Positions 1 to 9,392 of a stretch of DNA of 64,000 bases are shown piece by piece. The DNA comes from Algoriphagus aquaeductus (GTDB taxonomy: Bacteria > Bacteroidota > Bacteroidia > Cytophagales > Cyclobacteriaceae). The position numbers and the translations under genes were made by a program. The notes below the pieces were generated by a model, which made no database searches, was not told the DNA's origin, and saw nothing but the letters and a program-made list of their open reading frames with translations. Position 1 is the first letter of the stretch. Every line of letters starts with the position of its first letter. Location: assembly GCF_003253485.1 (NCBI RefSeq), contig NZ_QKTX01000003.1, positions 248,001-312,000 of the forward strand. The letters are read 5' to 3'.

Positions 1-504
1 CAATTGGTGGGGATCAATCAGTTTTTCCCCTGAAACCGCAGGGATTGTCAAGGCTCGTTGATATTCATCCAACAAAACAATAGCACCAGCATTCGTTGGA
101 ATGGAATTAGTAGAATGGTTGAGGGTAATTGTGGCAATAGCATCTAAGGAGATGGCCTCTCCAAGATTTTCTGCGAAACTGTATATAATATTAAGTTCTT
201 GATAGAGGTGAAGTACTTCCGAACCTAATTTTCTTTTCTCTCCTTCTTTGGTCAATAACATTTTCACCACCTCAACCACTTGATGGATTAGTTCAGTATC
301 GCTGTACAGTGTCGCGATGATGGAGTTTTCAAAGTCAATGGGAATAGCATATTTAAAATCCGAATATTCTTCCCTGCCATATATATGCTTGCCTGAAGGA
401 TCAATAATGGAAAAACTTGCACGGTGGTGAGCAGACCAATCATCCAACCAAGGTTTTAAGGGTTCATTTCGCCCAAACAATGCTTTAATCGCCAGTTTTG
501 CCAT
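1..504 (-). CDS. GAF-like signalling protein, 3' part missing (runs off left edge)
   Basis: Reading the minus strand from an ATG at 504, all 168 codons to the window edge are open, starting MAKLAIKALFGRNEPLKPW. No stop is reached, so this is the N-terminal part of a longer protein. Residues about 90-125 form a charged helix (GEKRKLGSEVLHLYQELN) followed by a section resembling the start of a GAF sensor domain (IATITLNHS..GAIVLLDE). Such an arrangement is usual in Bacteroidota phosphatase, cyclase or kinase sensors, but the output domain lies outside the window. It sits 39 bases downstream of the receiver gene and probably shares its transcript. That it is coding is fairly sure; its function is not. 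Confidence 0.7.
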   Translation of the reverse strand, partial: MAKLAIKALFGRNEPLKPWLDDWSAHHRASFSIIDPSGKHIYGREEYSDFKYAIPIDFENSIIATLYSDTELIHQVVEVVKMLLTKEGEKRKLGSEVLHLYQELNIIYSFAENLGEAISLDAIATITLNHSTNSIPTNAGAIVLLDEYQRALTIPAVSGEKLIDPHQL

Positions 505-543
505 TTAGAGATTTTTGAATTTAGGTTGTATTAAGCCAAAAGC

Positions 544-924
544 TTAGGGTAACTCCAGCACTTCCCGTGCTTTTTCTAAGAGCAATTCGGGATCAAAAGG
601 TTTGGTCATATACACATCAGCCCCGACGTCCAATCCCTTTTGGCGATCTGATTCCTGTCCTTTTGCCGTCAGTAATACGATATAAATATTCGTTAAGCCC
701 ATTTCTTGTTTGACTCTTCGGCACACTTCCATTCCATTCATTTTGGGCATCATCACATCCAAAAATATGAGGTCAGGTTTTTCTTCGGTGATCACTTCCA
801 AGGCCATTTCGCCATTTTCGGCAGTAAAAAACGCTACCCCTTCATCCTCTAATTCTTCAAGCGTTTGCTCGATGAGCATCCGGATATGGGCCTCATCATC
901 TACAATTAAAATTTTCTGTGACAT
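544..924 (-). CDS. Single-domain response regulator (CheY-like receiver)
   Basis: The 126 residues form one receiver domain and nothing else. The acidic pair is D9/D10, the phosphoacceptor is D56 in LIFLDVMMP, the switch threonine is T86 in VLLTA, and the conserved lysine is K108 in MTKPF. No output domain follows, so it must act by protein contact or pass phosphate on. It lies 38 bases downstream of the large hybrid kinase (963-4343), which is its most likely phosphate donor because that kinase's own last receiver is degenerate. Another possibility is that it serves the GAF-like protein encoded just after it. Confidence 0.9.
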   Translation of the reverse strand: MSQKILIVDDEAHIRMLIEQTLEELEDEGVAFFTAENGEMALEVITEEKPDLIFLDVMMPKMNGMEVCRRVKQEMGLTNIYIVLLTAKGQESDRQKGLDVGADVYMTKPFDPELLLEKAREVLELP

Positions 925-962
925 TCTTCAGATGTTTAATATTTAGCGGTTAAAAGATTTTT

Positions 963-3900
963 TTATTGATAAATGAAAAACAACACATTTTCCAATCCCT
1001 TTTCAAAGCGAAGGGTTTTGATTTCTTCGTCAGCAGAAAGCAGGGAGTTTAGGATAATAATGTCCGGTTGAGCTGCTTTGGCCTTTTCGACCAGTTCCTT
1101 TCCATCCGATTCGACGACTTGGTAGCCCTTGGTCTGAAGGACATCCGTCAGCGTTCGAATGGCTGCACTATCCTCATCCACCACCATTACTTTTCTTTTG
1201 GATTTACCCTGCTCCAAGAGCGCACTGATATCTTCGAATAACTGTGAGGTGTCTATTGGCTTTGTCAAATACCGATCTACACCAATTCGGAATCCCCGGG
1301 CTTTGTCCTGCACGATGGACAAAATAATGATAGGAATGTCCATCGTTTGAGGATCATTTTTCAAAATAGCGGCCACATCAAAGCCGTTGATTTCGGGCAT
1401 CATAATGTCCAGTATAATTAGGTCCGGCCGATGCTCCCGGATCGATTCGATCGCTTCTTTTCCATTGCTGGCTTCAGAGGTTAAATATCCCGCTTCTGTG
1501 AGTTCCTGACGTAACAGAGATCGGATAGACTCCTCGTCATCCACAATCAAAATATGCGCATGGGTGCCATCAGTTTTTAGCTTGGAAAATGCCATCTGCT
1601 CCTTTAATTGCTTCACCAGCTCGTTGAGGTGGATAGGACCGGTTGACGTTGAGCTGTTTTCTTTTTTAACCAATGGAAGTGCAAAGGAAAAAGTGGTTCC
1701 TTTAGCAATTTCACTTTCCAGCCAGATTCTTCCTCCATGATGCTCGACTATTTCCTTACAAATTGGAAGCCCCAATCCTGTGCCTTTGGGTTTATCGGTT
1801 AGGGTATCCCCCCCGATTTGCTTAAACTGTTCGAATACTGCCCCAAAGTCCTCTTTGGCGATTCCCATTCCGGTATCTTGAATGCTGGTAATGATTTCAT
1901 TTCCCACTTTTTTAACTCTACAGGTAACAGACCCCGTATCGGTAAATTTGACTGCATTGGAAATCAAATTGATCACTACTTGGATGAGCTTGTTGGTGTC
2001 TCCTGTAACCAGCGGAATAGTTGGATCTATATCCCGGATTAGTTTTAGGTTTTTATGTTCAAATAGGGAAGTGGTTGCCGCAATCGCCCGCTCTACCACT
2101 TCAGGCAAAGCAACCTCTTCCTGGCTCCATTCCATTTTTCCAGCCTCGATTTTGGCTAAATCCAGCACATCATTGATCAGGGTGGTAAGTCGCTCACCTT
2201 CAGAAATGACTACATTCAGGTTTTCAGAAACCTGATGGATGGTTTTTTCTGTTTTGGGGTCTTTTCGATCTACCAAGGGGAATATCTTTTCCTCCAGTCT
2301 TTTCTGAATGATTTTGGCAAAGCCCAATACAGAAGTCAAAGGCGTCCTCAATTCATGGCTGACAGTGGATAGGAATGCACTCTTGGCCTCATTTGCCTGT
2401 TCTGCCGCTTTTTTGGAAGCCACCACTTCCTCAAAAAGTTGAGCCTTGTTGATGGCGACCCCTACGGAAGAGGCAATGGTAGAAAGCAAATTGGAATCAC
2501 TTTCATTAAAGCGGTTTTCCGATTCAGTACTTTGAACACTTAATACACCAATGGCTTCCTTTCCCCGGAAAATTGGCACTCCCAAATAGGATGCTGAGGG
2601 TAACCCCAATCGGGAGGCTCCTAATTTTTGGGTCATTTCCTCTACATTTTGATTGATCAACAGCGGTTTTCCGGAGCTCAGGATTTTGGAAGTTAGCCCT
2701 TCTCCGAATTTTTGACCGGGCATCACATCCCCGTATTGGTAGGGGAAATTGATCATGTTTGTCTTTTTATCCAAAAATGCCAGATAAACGATGTTTGCCT
2801 TGAACAATTCTTTCATTTGGTCTCCTACCAGGTGAATGATTTCATCCAAAGAGGTATAGGAAGCGAGTGCATTTGATACCCGGTTGACTGCCGAGAGTTC
2901 TTCAGCTTTTAAAGCAAGCTGATTTGCCTTTTCGTCGATTTCCTGTTTTTGCTGTTGGAGCAGAAGGTTTGCTTTTTGTTTAATCCGGTTATTTCGGAGC
3001 AATAAGAAAACGGTAATCAGGATCAGTCCCAACACAATCAAGGCACTGATCAGAAAGTTTTGTTGTGATTTTTTCTGTTCGTTTAGCAGGACAATCTCAT
3101 CTTCCTTTTTCTCCATTTCAAAGTTGTACTCCAACATTGCGGCTTTGTTTTTTACTTCTGCCGAGGTCATACTATCCCGATAGCTGATATAAGTTTTATG
3201 ATAATCGTAGGCATTTTTATAATCTTTTTTCAGCGCATACGCATCAGCCAATACCCTTGCATTGTCTCGCATATCCTCCATGTATCCAGTTTGGAGGCCA
3301 AGATTATATCCTTTATCAGCGTAGTAGAGTGCACTATCGGGTCTGTTTTGTTTCACATGGGCACGTGCCAGAATCCCGAATATCCAGGCATCCACTGAAT
3401 TATCTCCTGATTTCTTGGCCTTTTCAAGGGATTGATATCCATATTGAAATGCCAGGGACAAACTGTCCATACTGACATACACGTCAGCCAGATTACTTAG
3501 CGGTACCAAACTGTCAGTTACGGTAGATGCATAACTTAATGCCCGGTTATATTCCGTAATCGCCTCAGGATATTTTCTATCCAACCGGTAATTTTCACCG
3601 ACTCCATTATAAAGATTTGCTAACTGTGTATTTCCATAATTAAGCTCTTTGTGAAGACTGATCGACTTTTGCAGATAGTCATTTGCTTTTTCATATTCGC
3701 CTATTAGGCTATATGTTTGTGCCAGAGCATTCCAAGAGTTGTATAAGCGTATTTGATTATTCAGTTTTTCAGCATTCCTAAGAGATTTAATGCCGTAATC
3801 CAAGGACTTGGCGTAATCTCCCAAAACCCTGTAACTATTGGCAATTTGACGTTGGGTTGTCTCTATCAATTCGATGTTTTCCAATTGCAGAGCTAATTCC

Positions 3901-4343
3901 TCTGCTTGGAGGGCATAAGAAAGTGCCTTCCTGTAATCATTAATGCTGTTATAGTATGAAAGGAAATTTAAATATACTCTGACCTGTAACACTGAATTAT
4001 TAGTCTTTTTGGTTATAGAGTCTGCCTTTATCAACTGTGTAAATGCAGTTTCCATGTTTCTTTTTAACATGTTCAACCTTGATTCCAAGGCCAAAGCAAA
4101 ACCCTCCCCTTCGGCATACTGTAACTTTCTAGAAAGTGAAAGTGCTTCAGCGGCATATTTTTCTGCTTCCTCTGTAGAGATAGAAGGGCTACTATAACAG
4201 ATTTTAATCAGGAGATTTACCCGGGCAGTATCCTGTTGGGTATGGTTTTGAATTTGTTTCCTTAATTGTTCTATTTCAGGGGACTGGGCATGGCAATAAA
4301 AGGTAAGGGCAAATAAAGCCAATACTAAAAAGACTTTTCTCAT
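963..4343 (-). CDS. TPR-GAF hybrid histidine kinase with two C-terminal receivers
   Basis: This is a 1126-residue membrane sensor kinase. In order: a signal peptide (about 1-20, cleavage after CHAQ), tetratricopeptide repeats filling about 25-410, one membrane helix at about 429-448, a coiled linker, a GAF domain at about 490-650, a HisKA domain with the phosphorylatable histidine in STVSHELRTPLTS near 662, and a HATPase domain with N box NLISNAVKF near 795. A first receiver covers about 928-1045 (aspartate in LIILDIMMP). A second, from 1049, has N1099 where the aspartate should be and ends at its fourth strand. The periplasmic TPRs probably sense a protein or peptide. The gene heads a run with the receiver gene and the GAF-like gene. 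Confidence 0.92.
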   Translation of the reverse strand: MRKVFLVLALFALTFYCHAQSPEIEQLRKQIQNHTQQDTARVNLLIKICYSSPSISTEEAEKYAAEALSLSRKLQYAEGEGFALALESRLNMLKRNMETAFTQLIKADSITKKTNNSVLQVRVYLNFLSYYNSINDYRKALSYALQAEELALQLENIELIETTQRQIANSYRVLGDYAKSLDYGIKSLRNAEKLNNQIRLYNSWNALAQTYSLIGEYEKANDYLQKSISLHKELNYGNTQLANLYNGVGENYRLDRKYPEAITEYNRALSYASTVTDSLVPLSNLADVYVSMDSLSLAFQYGYQSLEKAKKSGDNSVDAWIFGILARAHVKQNRPDSALYYADKGYNLGLQTGYMEDMRDNARVLADAYALKKDYKNAYDYHKTYISYRDSMTSAEVKNKAAMLEYNFEMEKKEDEIVLLNEQKKSQQNFLISALIVLGLILITVFLLLRNNRIKQKANLLLQQQKQEIDEKANQLALKAEELSAVNRVSNALASYTSLDEIIHLVGDQMKELFKANIVYLAFLDKKTNMINFPYQYGDVMPGQKFGEGLTSKILSSGKPLLINQNVEEMTQKLGASRLGLPSASYLGVPIFRGKEAIGVLSVQSTESENRFNESDSNLLSTIASSVGVAINKAQLFEEVVASKKAAEQANEAKSAFLSTVSHELRTPLTSVLGFAKIIQKRLEEKIFPLVDRKDPKTEKTIHQVSENLNVVISEGERLTTLINDVLDLAKIEAGKMEWSQEEVALPEVVERAIAATTSLFEHKNLKLIRDIDPTIPLVTGDTNKLIQVVINLISNAVKFTDTGSVTCRVKKVGNEIITSIQDTGMGIAKEDFGAVFEQFKQIGGDTLTDKPKGTGLGLPICKEIVEHHGGRIWLESEIAKGTTFSFALPLVKKENSSTSTGPIHLNELVKQLKEQMAFSKLKTDGTHAHILIVDDEESIRSLLRQELTEAGYLTSEASNGKEAIESIREHRPDLIILDIMMPEINGFDVAAILKNDPQTMDIPIIILSIVQDKARGFRIGVDRYLTKPIDTSQLFEDISALLEQGKSKRKVMVVDEDSAAIRTLTDVLQTKGYQVVESDGKELVEKAKAAQPDIIILNSLLSADEEIKTLRFEKGLENVLFFIYQ

Positions 4344-4467
4344 GAATATATCCAGCTAATAGTGAGGTGAATAAACTTTACCATAATATAATTAGCGGAT
4401 AGTTAGGAGACAAATTCTAATATTTCAGCTTTTACCAAAAAAGCACTATTTACCGGGGAAGTATGTG

Positions 4468-7400
4468 TTAGACAATGGGCAACTGGATAATAAACTCAGT
4501 TCCTTCTCCTTCTTTGGTTTTTACTTTCAACTCTCCGCCATGTGCTTTTACAATATCATGCGCAATGCTCAACCCGAGTCCTGTTCCTTCTGTACCCTTT
4601 TTGGTAGTGAAGAATGGTTGGAGGATTTTTTCCTTGATTTCTTCAGGGATTCCGGGACCGTTGTCTTCGACTGAGATAAGCATGTGGTCATTCTCGGATT
4701 TGGTGCGGACGGTAAGCTTGGGTTGGTAAGGTTCTAACCCTCCAAGGGTTTCAAACCCTTGGAGGGTTTTACTCCTCATCGCATCAAAAGCATTATTGCA
4801 GAGGTTGATGATTACTCTGGAAAAATCCTCTTTGATCAATGGTGTTTCATGGATTTTTGGATCCAAATCCAGGTTGATCTCCACATTGATCGGATTCTTA
4901 CCAGCCCGCATCCCGTGATAACTTAGGTTGACTGATTCTTTGATGAAGACATTTAGGTCAGTGGGTTCTTTTTTGCCTGAGCTACCTCTAGAATGTTGGA
5001 GCATGGAGGTCACTATTGTATTGGCTCGGGCTCCATGCTCCCTGATTTTTCTCAGGTTAGACTGAAGGTCTTCCAAATTGTCCCGAATAAGGGTGTGGTC
5101 TCTCTTTTCTCCCTTTTCCATTTCTTCCAAGGTCTCTCCGATCAAGTCCACCGAAACCTCAGAGAAATTATTTACAAAATTCAGGGGGTTCTTGATTTCA
5201 TGAGCGATGCCAGCGGTAAGCTGACCGAGGGAGGCAAGTTTTTCCTGTTGGATGAGTTGTGCTTGGGTGGATTTGAGTTCGCTCATGGCGGATTCTACTT
5301 CAGATTTAGCTTGCTCCAGCTTGACAAAATCCTCGTATCGGGCATACGCAATGGAAAAGGCCTTGGCCAGCGCCTGTACCAATTCCAATTCCTTTTCATC
5401 CAAGATACTGACTGCACCCACGTAAAGCATCCCTTGGGTGAATGGCACAAAGTGCAAATCAAGCGATTCCGGAGGAGCGGCAGCCCCCTGATAGGTGCTG
5501 CCGTCCTGAATCTGATCCTGCTCCATCAATTGCCTGATCCAATGGACAAAATCTTCCCGGCTCCAATGTTGTCTGTGAATTACCCCCTTTCGCCAAGCTT
5601 CGACTGTTTGATAAGTGAGTTCGCTCGCATCAAAAGGAAGCCTCAAAACCCCGAGTGAGGTGCCTTCTGGGGAAGAGAGATAAGCTTCTACCAGTTCTTG
5701 TTTTTCATTGATAATAAAAACCCCACAGCGGATAAAAGGAACTCCCAGTACGGTCAGTTCTCTAAAAATTAACGGTGTAATCAATTCCAAATCAGTAGCC
5801 GACCGCATACTGGCAATTACACCCCGCACCCGATCCAAAGAGGCCTGCTTGGTCGCCTCCAGGGCTTGGGCTTCTGCCTTTTGCAGGTCTAGGAAACGGG
5901 TGTAGGTTTGTTCGAAGACTTTGGCAAAACGTTTCAAAATATCTATTTCCTCATCCGACAATGATTTTCCTTCAAAATCATTTAGGGTAATCATGGTGTT
6001 TTTTGTGGTCACCACGGAAATAGAGTAAGAAGGGCTTTGAAAAATAAATTGCTTTATGTCCTCCGTCAATTCATTTTTCAACTCCGTATGATTAATTACA
6101 TATTCATAGAAACTGTCTTTTTCCTGCTTTGAATAATTCCCAACAAAAAAATCAAGCTGCTTTTCCCTGGCCTCAAAAAAATCATTGGCAATTCTGTGAT
6201 CAAAGTAGGGTAGACGGTACTTGTTGATGGCTATACCGCTTTCAACCAGTCCGCATGTATAATTATCCAGCTCTTTTGAGCCTTCTATGCTTATGCTGAT
6301 ACCCACAGCGGTCACCGGAATCTGAAGGTCATTTAGTCTTTCGAATAATACCAAGACCACTTCATTCAGCTCATCACTTCCGTGCATGGCTAGGGATCGG
6401 GAACGTACCCTTTCCAAGGCAGCCTCAATCTTGGCTTCTCTTGCTTGTGCTTCTGCTTTTTTCAAGTCGGCAAATCTTCGGTAAGCGAGTCCAAATACCT
6501 GGGAAAATCGCTTCAATAGAATCCGGGACTGATTGTCAGGCTCGGAAAAGGTTATCATCACCAATGTGCCACCCGGAAAGAAAGCGCATGAAAACCAAGC
6601 GGTATGTTGACCGGTAGAAGTAAAATCTACGGCTTCATCCACAAGAGAAAATAAATCCGGCTTCACCCGCTTCAACACGTTAAGCCATTGTACCATATCA
6701 GTCCCCTCCAGGCGTAAGAGATATTCCTCCATGTTGGACTTATATGCCTGGAGGATTTTTTCGATCAGCTTTATACCCACTTTAGGTACGTAGAAATTAT
6801 AGTCTACAATTTCGTTTTTGCTATCAGGCAGGCGTGTCGCACCCCATGCCAGGACGCTCTCCTCTGATTCATCGTATAGATTTATCGCACAGGTTTCCAA
6901 TTGTTCATTCGTACCCAATAATCCTATTTGAGTTCTCAATTCATGCGCTACCTGTTCTAATTCCTGGGATACATGCATCGCCATTGCCCTTGCCCTCACA
7001 CGCTCTAATGCCGCTTCAATCTGCGCTTCTTTAGCCTGTGCCTCTGCTCTTACCAGATCCAAATACCGTCGGTAAGTTTGTTCAAAAAGTGAACTGAACC
7101 GCTTAATTACTTGAATCAATTCGGATTGGAATTCATGGGGGCTAAAAGCATAAAAGAATCCATGCTCGAAAATGAAACAGTGTTGGATTTCTTTTTGGGG
7201 TAATTGTTCTAGGGGAATCTGGATTGTGTAACCAGGCGCGGTATTGAGCATCCGATAATAGTTCAGCAAATCTTCTCCTTCCAACACATACTTGTGAAAG
7301 GGAACCTGCTCCTTCCAGGCCTTACGGGCACTTTTCAGCAAAGGGTGTGCGGACATATCGATGTTGCCGATATGCATATTGACTTCGTTACCATCTTTTC

Positions 7401-8649
7401 GTGCGGTCCAGAGCTGATTGTTTTCGTTGTCATGATTTAAGATTCCAATCCCAAATCGGGTCCCTTCATCCACCCCAAGGGCGGTAAGTTCACTGAACAT
7501 TTTGACCACACATTTTCCCACGTCCTCGCTGCTGTGCATGGCCATGGTTTGAGCCCTGACTCGTTCCAATGCTGCTTCAATCTGTGCTTCCCTCGCTTGC
7601 GCTTCCGCTTTTGCCACATCCATATATCTTCGGTAGGCAAACACAAAAACATTTCTGAAGCGCTTGAGCAAGTCAAGGTTCACATTCGTAAGAGGGTTGA
7701 AAGTAGAAATTCCAATAGCCCCTACCCCGATAGAATAGAAATAATAATAAAGTTCAGAAAGGTCATTCAGGCGTGGGTCTTCGTATTCCCCACTGTCTCT
7801 TCGGCGCTGTTTCCAGCTTTCCAAATACTTCTTTTTAACCACCAGTTTGGCAAATGAGTCTTTGGATTTCCTGATTCTCTTTTGGAATTGTTCAAAAATA
7901 GGATGGCTGCTGTATGCAATTTTTGCGCTGTTGGCACCTGCAAAATCCGAATAATCATAATCAATCAACGAATTGCTTGAATCATCCCAGAAATTAATTA
8001 TCGTATTTCTCAAATCTGTAAAGCCAAGTGATTTCAACTCTTTAAACATGACTTTACAGATATCAAGGATATCGGCCGGATTTTGCATACCCAAGGCGAC
8101 CGCCCTAACCCGCTCCAATGAAGCTTCAATCTCCAGTTCACGGCTCTTATTTTCCAGCTCGATCGTTCTTCGTTTGATCGCATCCCGGAGCTCGAGGTTT
8201 TCCTTCGTTATTTTTTCGATAGCCAGGGTTTCACCTTCTCCTACCCTCATGTCAGGTAAAGAGCCATGCTGCTGCACCACCTTCCAACCGTCCCTTGTTT
8301 CCCTCAGAAGTGTTGACAATCGGAGTTTGGAATAAAAATTCCATCCTGCATCCGTTTGGACATAGATATCACAGATTTCATTGATCAGCACCAGGGGATT
8401 GAGCCAGATAGGGACAATTTGGCGGTTTCTCATTTCCACTTTGCCTACCACCTCATGCATTTGGGAGGTGTAAAAAGCAATCCCATCAGCCTTGGAATGG
8501 CAAACTTCCGTTTCAGAAGTTCCGATCATTTCAAAATGATCATCCAGTGTGGAGGCAAATGTCTCTAATTCTCCTTTGGTATAGCTATCCCAATATCGGT
8601 GATAGACCTTGAGGGCTTCAGCATCAGAGTCTGCCTTTTGCTTCTTCAT
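4468..8649 (-). CDS. Soluble multi-module histidine kinase, SnoaL-like N-terminus
   Basis: This is a 1393-residue kinase with no signal peptide and no obvious membrane helix, so probably cytoplasmic. Residues about 10-130 resemble a SnoaL/NTF2-like fold (YHRYWDSYTKGELETF). Five repeats of about 190 residues follow, each opened by a helix of the type EAALERVRA at 176, 360, 547, 744 and 936 and each likely a GAF-like sensor. The HisKA histidine is H1150 (GIAHEIKNPLNF), the N box is N1282-D1289, and the glycine motifs are DNGPGI and GTGLGLS. Residues about 1294-1305 come from a perfect DNA palindrome (separate entry). No receiver is attached; the partner regulator is unknown. It lies 124 bases upstream of the hybrid kinase. 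Confidence 0.9.
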   Translation of the reverse strand: MKKQKADSDAEALKVYHRYWDSYTKGELETFASTLDDHFEMIGTSETEVCHSKADGIAFYTSQMHEVVGKVEMRNRQIVPIWLNPLVLINEICDIYVQTDAGWNFYSKLRLSTLLRETRDGWKVVQQHGSLPDMRVGEGETLAIEKITKENLELRDAIKRRTIELENKSRELEIEASLERVRAVALGMQNPADILDICKVMFKELKSLGFTDLRNTIINFWDDSSNSLIDYDYSDFAGANSAKIAYSSHPIFEQFQKRIRKSKDSFAKLVVKKKYLESWKQRRRDSGEYEDPRLNDLSELYYYFYSIGVGAIGISTFNPLTNVNLDLLKRFRNVFVFAYRRYMDVAKAEAQAREAQIEAALERVRAQTMAMHSSEDVGKCVVKMFSELTALGVDEGTRFGIGILNHDNENNQLWTARKDGNEVNMHIGNIDMSAHPLLKSARKAWKEQVPFHKYVLEGEDLLNYYRMLNTAPGYTIQIPLEQLPQKEIQHCFIFEHGFFYAFSPHEFQSELIQVIKRFSSLFEQTYRRYLDLVRAEAQAKEAQIEAALERVRARAMAMHVSQELEQVAHELRTQIGLLGTNEQLETCAINLYDESEESVLAWGATRLPDSKNEIVDYNFYVPKVGIKLIEKILQAYKSNMEEYLLRLEGTDMVQWLNVLKRVKPDLFSLVDEAVDFTSTGQHTAWFSCAFFPGGTLVMITFSEPDNQSRILLKRFSQVFGLAYRRFADLKKAEAQAREAKIEAALERVRSRSLAMHGSDELNEVVLVLFERLNDLQIPVTAVGISISIEGSKELDNYTCGLVESGIAINKYRLPYFDHRIANDFFEAREKQLDFFVGNYSKQEKDSFYEYVINHTELKNELTEDIKQFIFQSPSYSISVVTTKNTMITLNDFEGKSLSDEEIDILKRFAKVFEQTYTRFLDLQKAEAQALEATKQASLDRVRGVIASMRSATDLELITPLIFRELTVLGVPFIRCGVFIINEKQELVEAYLSSPEGTSLGVLRLPFDASELTYQTVEAWRKGVIHRQHWSREDFVHWIRQLMEQDQIQDGSTYQGAAAPPESLDLHFVPFTQGMLYVGAVSILDEKELELVQALAKAFSIAYARYEDFVKLEQAKSEVESAMSELKSTQAQLIQQEKLASLGQLTAGIAHEIKNPLNFVNNFSEVSVDLIGETLEEMEKGEKRDHTLIRDNLEDLQSNLRKIREHGARANTIVTSMLQHSRGSSGKKEPTDLNVFIKESVNLSYHGMRAGKNPINVEINLDLDPKIHETPLIKEDFSRVIINLCNNAFDAMRSKTLQGFETLGGLEPYQPKLTVRTKSENDHMLISVEDNGPGIPEEIKEKILQPFFTTKKGTEGTGLGLSIAHDIVKAHGGELKVKTKEGEGTEFIIQLPIV
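4736..4768. repeat. Perfect 33-base inverted repeat inside a kinase gene
   Basis: Two 16-base arms, aaccctccaagggttt and its exact reverse complement, flank a single c at 4752. The element is read in frame inside the HATPase domain of the 1393-residue kinase, adding residues of the type TLQGFETLGGL between the N box and the first glycine box. From memory, palindromes of this ccctccaagg type recur in Cytophagales genomes; that could not be checked here. Confidence 0.85.
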
Positions 8650-8971
8650 ATAGGCTTTTGGGTGGTTCTATTAAGGAATATAAAACTTTTATTCCATAGA
8701 ATATTGATTGCCCTGATAGGGTTGAACCCATAAGAAAAAGTATTGCAAATTGCTGAAAATAGAAAAGTGAAGTTGAGCCATCGCTCGGGACAGAATTATT
8801 TTTCGAGATTGGGATTTAAGGGCCTTGTTCTCATTTTCAATCCCTTACCTCCTGAAGACCAAGCGGACATTTTGTATAAGGCCCAGAATTATTCTCAGAA
8901 ACCTCAACCCATGTTAAAGTCAGTTGATTTGAAGATTACTGAATGAAAAAAAACATCAATTCTCGATTGGA
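8650..8971. other. Gene-poor spacer of 322 bases
   Basis: This spacer lies upstream of two minus-strand genes, the large kinase and the small secreted protein. It should carry the kinase promoter, but I found no clear TAnnTTTG element. A 67-codon plus-strand reading frame starting with TTG at 8743 has no recognisable features and is not called as a gene. I see no strong hairpin. Confidence 0.4.
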
Positions 8972-9328
8972 TTACTTATACGCTTTGATCAAGATTTTGT
9001 AATGATATTTTTCGGGAAAGGCCACAATAGGCATTCTGCTTTGTGGGTCTGGTAATTCGTAAATTCCTTTTAAATAAACAGGATCTTGAGAAGGAGGGAA
9101 GATGATGACGTCCTTGTCATTAAATGGGTTTTCTAGAGTAAAAATGATCGGTGGTTCAAGTCTTATCGTATCTCCAAAATCAAGATCGAGGAGCTCAAGT
9201 GATTTTGGAAGTCTAATTTTTACATCTTTTATCTGCACAAGGCTTCGTTTGGAAGATTCCGTTTCTTGGGCCAAAGTGATGGAAGCAAACCCAAGGATGA
9301 ATAGAAGTAGTGTGGAGATCTTTTTCAT
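8972..9328 (-). CDS. Small exported protein of unknown function
   Basis: This 118-residue protein begins with a clear signal peptide (MKKISTLLLFILGFASITLA, cleavage near AQE). The mature part is short, mostly predicted beta strand and rich in proline and aspartate (LELLDLDFGDTIRLEPP), with no cysteine and no motif I recognise. It is probably periplasmic or surface-exposed. It lies 64 bases downstream of the SPFH-tail gene on the same strand and may be co-transcribed with it. I do not recognise the family. Confidence 0.7.
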   Translation of the reverse strand: MKKISTLLLFILGFASITLAQETESSKRSLVQIKDVKIRLPKSLELLDLDFGDTIRLEPPIIFTLENPFNDKDVIIFPPSQDPVYLKGIYELPDPQSRMPIVAFPEKYHYKILIKAYK

Positions 9329-9392
9329 GTTGGTCTGTGTTTGATTACTTCACTTTTACGAAGGAAGTTCTTTTTGGTGCTATTCCTTCAAA

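Noticed and set aside
8743..8946. 67-codon plus-strand frame starting with TTG
   Set aside because: No recognisable motif or ribosome-binding context, a TTG start, and it fills an ordinary promoter gap; probably chance.
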